This document shows, piece after piece, positions 5,545 through 7,902 of a stretch of 7,902 bases of DNA. This stretch comes from FW021-bin31 sp036278455. Lineage in GTDB: Bacteria > Bacteroidota > Bacteroidia > Chitinophagales > Chitinophagaceae. The number at the start of each line of letters is the position of its first letter. The first letter of the stretch is position 1. Where the stretch lies: assembly GCA_036278455.1 (NCBI GenBank), contig DASULB010000407.1:1-7902 (forward strand). Reading direction: 5' to 3'. The notes beneath the pieces are model-generated. The model searched no databases, was not told where the DNA came from, and saw only the letters and a program-made list of their open reading frames with translations. The translations under genes and the position numbers were made by a program.

Positions 5545-5616
5545 GGGGTTTTTGTGAGCCGTTTTCGCCTGAGGCCTGGGTACCTGATTTTCTCGGTTTG
5601 GACGCCAAGTCAGGGA

Positions 5617-6561
5617 TCATTCCCCCTTCAGCGCAAAATCATGAAATTTGGCAGTAAAGATGGCGTGCTCCCTTTTATGGAAAGGTACTTTCCAATCTCC
5701 GTCATATTTTATGATCGAGGGAACCATGTAATTATGGAAGTGCGTCATGTTTACTTTGATATGGACATCAAAGTCAAATACCCAGGCGTTGTAGGAGAGT
5801 GAATAATCCCTGTAAACGATTTCCAGGTCCTGTTTATTAAAATAAGTGACGAGTTTATTGATGACAACATTTTTCCGGTATGCCGGTTTTGCTATTGCCG
5901 TAAACACATAACAGGGTATGCTGTCATAATCTGCGGCGGTGACGGAGAAATCGTACATCGGGGCGACCTTATCATCGAAAATGGCCACCTTATTGCTGAT
6001 AAGCGGCACACCGGGAATAGGCTGGCCGGGGTTAAAGATCAGTTGCTTTAATTCTTCTTTATGCTTGTCCATGCTGTGATCACCCGTTGGTTGGCTTTGC
6101 TGTTCCCCCTTTACGATGTTATTTTCCCCGCATACCTTCCCCCTGGTAAAGAAAAGATTGGCGTATAATTCGGCCGTGTAATAGTTGTAGTCTTTTTTGC
6201 GATCGTAAAAATTACCCGTTGTTTTCTCGGAACGTACACTCATCGTCCGGCAGTCGCCTTGTCTGTGCTGGCGGGTGGTGCTTAACAGGGAAGCCTTTAT
6301 TTTATCGTTTTTTCCCAGGATACGGATGTTATTTTCACCGGTATAAGCGAGAATGCGCAGGTTCTTGAATGCCTTATAGAACGTAGTATCATCCTCCACC
6401 ATCTTGATAAATCCCGGTACATTGAAATCAACCCTGCTGGCGCTGATAACGACAGAATCCAGCTCCAGGTGTTGGGATATGTAACTGGTGTCGGTATCCT
6501 GTGCCCAGGCAAACCTGCAACCGCAAAAAAGGGTGATCAGAAAGAAGTATTTTTTAAACAT
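5617..6561 (-). CDS. Secreted protein of unknown function downstream of a TonB-dependent receptor
   Basis: I do not recognise a named family. The 314-aa product starts with a clear type I signal peptide: K3-K4, a hydrophobic core at 5-14 and AWA-Q, with cleavage likely after A20. The N-terminal part of the mature protein contains LDSVVISASR (34-43) and ends in a charged region (about 97-170) with C104 and C144. The C-terminal half (about 185-314) looks like a compact beta-rich domain: PMYDFSVT, IPCYVFTAIAKP (215-226), NKLVTYFNKQDLEIVYRDYSLSY (235-257), FDFDVHIKV (262-270), VPSIIKYDGDWKVPFHKREHA (280-300). This resembles outer-membrane-facing LolA-like or carrier folds only in general character, so no function is given. 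The ATG at 6561 is chosen because the signal peptide follows it; the frame stays open upstream to a GTG at 6621 that would overlap the receptor. Only 44 bp separate it from the receptor stop codon, so a shared transcript is likely. It converges with rluD (72-bp gap with no clear terminator). Confidence 0.8.
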   Translation of the reverse strand: MFKKYFFLITLFCGCRFAWAQDTDTSYISQHLELDSVVISASRVDFNVPGFIKMVEDDTTFYKAFKNLRILAYTGENNIRILGKNDKIKASLLSTTRQHRQGDCRTMSVRSEKTTGNFYDRKKDYNYYTAELYANLFFTRGKVCGENNIVKGEQQSQPTGDHSMDKHKEELKQLIFNPGQPIPGVPLISNKVAIFDDKVAPMYDFSVTAADYDSIPCYVFTAIAKPAYRKNVVINKLVTYFNKQDLEIVYRDYSLSYNAWVFDFDVHIKVNMTHFHNYMVPSIIKYDGDWKVPFHKREHAIFTAKFHDFALKGE

Positions 6562-6566
6562 CGGGG

Positions 6567-6574
6567 CAAAATTA
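6567..6574 (-). promoter_or_regulatory. -7-like box (TAATTTTG) immediately before the secreted-protein gene
   Basis: On the minus strand this is TAATTTTG, 5 nt before the ATG at 6561, the same spacing as for rluD. It could give an internal leaderless transcript within the receptor unit. No -33 element lies at a normal distance, and a GGAGG at 6582-6586 is about 20 nt before the ATG, too far for a good ribosome binding site. Confidence 0.25.
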
Positions 6575-6605
6575 GCCCTTTCCCTCCAAAAAGCAGGCCG
6601 AAAAG

Positions 6606-7902
6606 CTAAAAGAGCGACCACTGGACGCCCGTTTCAAAGTTAAATCGTTTTGTAGTGAACCCGGTCGTTTCGGTATAACGGCTATCGGTAATATTGTGCA
6701 GGCCCAGGAACAGCTTATACCTGGTTTTCCATACATACTGCGCGTAAAGGTTCACAATGATGTAATTTTTTAAATGCCGGATCTGTTGGGAATTATTAAT
6801 AAAGGCAAGATCTTCCCTTGAGCCGGTATATTTACCATCCATGCTGATATAAAACGAAGGGGCAAGCTGATAACCAATGGAAATACCCGCTGCATTTTCA
6901 GGTCGCTTAAAAAGATTATTATACGTGGAATCTTTTTTGGTGCCGGCATTTTTAGCCGTAACACGACCGTTGAGGTAAGCGTAGTAGGCCTTTATCCGGA
7001 GTTTTTCATTGACCGCGTAGTCGAGTTCCGCCTCTCCTCCGTATCCGGTTTGATGATCGTAGTTTATATACCGGGAAGTCTGAAACGCGATGACCTTTTT
7101 AAGGTTTCTGTCGTAAGCCGTCAGCCGGAGTTTTAATTTTTGATGGGCGAAAAGAGCCTCCATGCCACCTTCATAGCTGATGCCCGTCTCCGGCTTCAGC
7201 TTTTGGTTGCCATATACGGAATACAGCTGGTAAAGGGAAGGGGAACTAAAGGTGGAGGCGATGTTAGCGAAGAATTTTATCCGGTCATTGATCAACCATG
7301 ATGGATTAATGGAGAAAACAGGGTGGGAGCCATATAGTTTATGTTGATTAAGTCTGCCGCCCAGTTCCAGGTGGAAGCCGTTGTCCGTCTTTAGAAAAAA
7401 CGATCCGTAAATGTCCATAGCGTTTGTCTGGGCAGAATCGGCGGACAGGTCGTTTTTGTAGATGTAAGGTCCGAAGATATTCACTCCATGCTGGTTTGTT
7501 TTCTCCAGCCTGATGGAATTCCCGAAAAGCAGGGAAATGTGCGGGCTGATAATGTAGTGTATATAGGCATCAACGCTGTGGGTCACGCTCCCGTATTTTG
7601 ATTTGGCGTAATCCGATCCGTCCAGGGAGTCATTCAGGTAGTGGCGATCGGTGGGGTTAAAACTGTATTTCAAATTCAGGTCGCCTTTATCAAAGGTATG
7701 TTGGAGGCTCAGACCTGTCTGCCAGAAAACGGTGGTGTAATAATAATCCTTATCATCAACAAAGGCATCGGCGTCCATGTTCCCTTTTTCATAAGCAAAA
7801 TGAACAAATGGCCGGATCGACCAATTCTCGTTGGGGTGGAAGCCCAAACCTGCGTATACCGATTGACGGCGGTAACCGTCCTTGTCGAAGCCCTGGCTGC
7901 CG
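6606..7902 (-). CDS. BtuB-like TonB-dependent outer-membrane receptor, 5' end outside window
   Basis: The visible 431 residues are the C-terminal part of an outer-membrane beta barrel. The frame is open to the window edge, and the signal peptide, TonB box and plug domain lie outside. Alternating strands with aromatic girdles are seen throughout. The segment ASTFSSPSLYQLYSVYGN followed by LKPETGISYEGG (about 215-246 of the visible part) closely parallels the E. coli BtuB stretch around SYKAPNLGQLYGFYGN and LDPEKS. The end, GLHNITDSRYTETTGFTTKRFNFETGVQWSLF, has the usual N-I-T-D-x-x-Y element and a terminal phenylalanine, the signal for barrel assembly. The receptor probably imports a scarce nutrient with TonB energy. 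Cobalamin is the family's best-known substrate, but the specificity here cannot be told. Any cobalamin riboswitch would be upstream, out of view. The secreted-protein gene follows after 44 bp. Confidence 0.93.
   Translation of the reverse strand, partial: GSQGFDKDGYRRQSVYAGLGFHPNENWSIRPFVHFAYEKGNMDADAFVDDKDYYYTTVFWQTGLSLQHTFDKGDLNLKYSFNPTDRHYLNDSLDGSDYAKSKYGSVTHSVDAYIHYIISPHISLLFGNSIRLEKTNQHGVNIFGPYIYKNDLSADSAQTNAMDIYGSFFLKTDNGFHLELGGRLNQHKLYGSHPVFSINPSWLINDRIKFFANIASTFSSPSLYQLYSVYGNQKLKPETGISYEGGMEALFAHQKLKLRLTAYDRNLKKVIAFQTSRYINYDHQTGYGGEAELDYAVNEKLRIKAYYAYLNGRVTAKNAGTKKDSTYNNLFKRPENAAGISIGYQLAPSFYISMDGKYTGSREDLAFINNSQQIRHLKNYIIVNLYAQYVWKTRYKLFLGLHNITDSRYTETTGFTTKRFNFETGVQWSLF

Noticed and set aside
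5545..5616. Bidirectional terminator between the convergent rluD and secreted-protein genes
   Set aside because: Only 4-5 bp inverted repeats and no T-runs placed after a stem were found.
6562..6621. Longer N-terminus for the secreted protein from a GTG at 6621
   Set aside because: It would overlap the receptor gene and bury the signal peptide behind 20 residues; the ATG at 6561 gives a standard signal peptide.
1..7902. CRISPR array, complete insertion sequence or defence system
   Set aside because: No regularly spaced repeats, no intact transposase and no defence-related domains were seen on either strand.

Overview
The window looks like chromosomal DNA of a member of the Bacteroidota, probably near Chitinophagaceae/Sphingobacteriia. 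Four signs point that way: TAnnTTTG-type -7 boxes before most genes with few convincing Shine-Dalgarno sequences; lipoproteins with loose lipoboxes; a BtuB-like TonB-dependent receptor followed by a short secreted protein; and a decayed tyrosine recombinase of the Bacteroidota type. This is inference from gene content and motifs; no search was run.

Layout. Positions 73-1371 (minus) encode a lipoprotein built from spondin-N-like sequence blocks in an unusual order. A 221-bp divergent control region (1372-1592) separates it from a lipoprotein-type methionine sulfoxide reductase A (1593-2264, plus). This control region holds a 12-bp direct repeat at 21-bp spacing next to a -7 box. After a 592-bp stretch with no clear gene comes a six-helix TMEM175/DUF1211-family channel (2857-3489, plus).

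From 3649 to 4234 (minus) lie frame-broken but colinear pieces of a tyrosine integrase: arm-type DNA-binding domain, then the SAM-like core-binding domain, with no catalytic domain. They sit directly downstream of an intact tRNA-Leu(GAG) gene (4329-4412, minus). This is the usual arrangement of an element integrated at a tRNA gene, here reduced to a scar. The tRNA is transcribed divergently from an RluD-type 23S rRNA pseudouridine synthase (4486-5544, plus), and the 73-bp gap holds two opposed -7 boxes around a 15-bp palindrome. The right side (5617-7902, minus) is a probable two-gene unit: a BtuB-like outer-membrane receptor (5' end outside the window) and a secreted protein of unknown function.

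Working together: the receptor and its downstream partner probably share a transcript and may serve the same uptake process. The tRNA and pseudouridine synthase share a promoter region and both serve translation. The spondin-like lipoprotein and MsrA share only a control region. No complete new defence or mobile system is visible. The points most worth a second look are the integrase scar, the 21-bp-phased repeat, the palindrome between divergent promoters, possible leaderless starts, and the rearranged spondin blocks.
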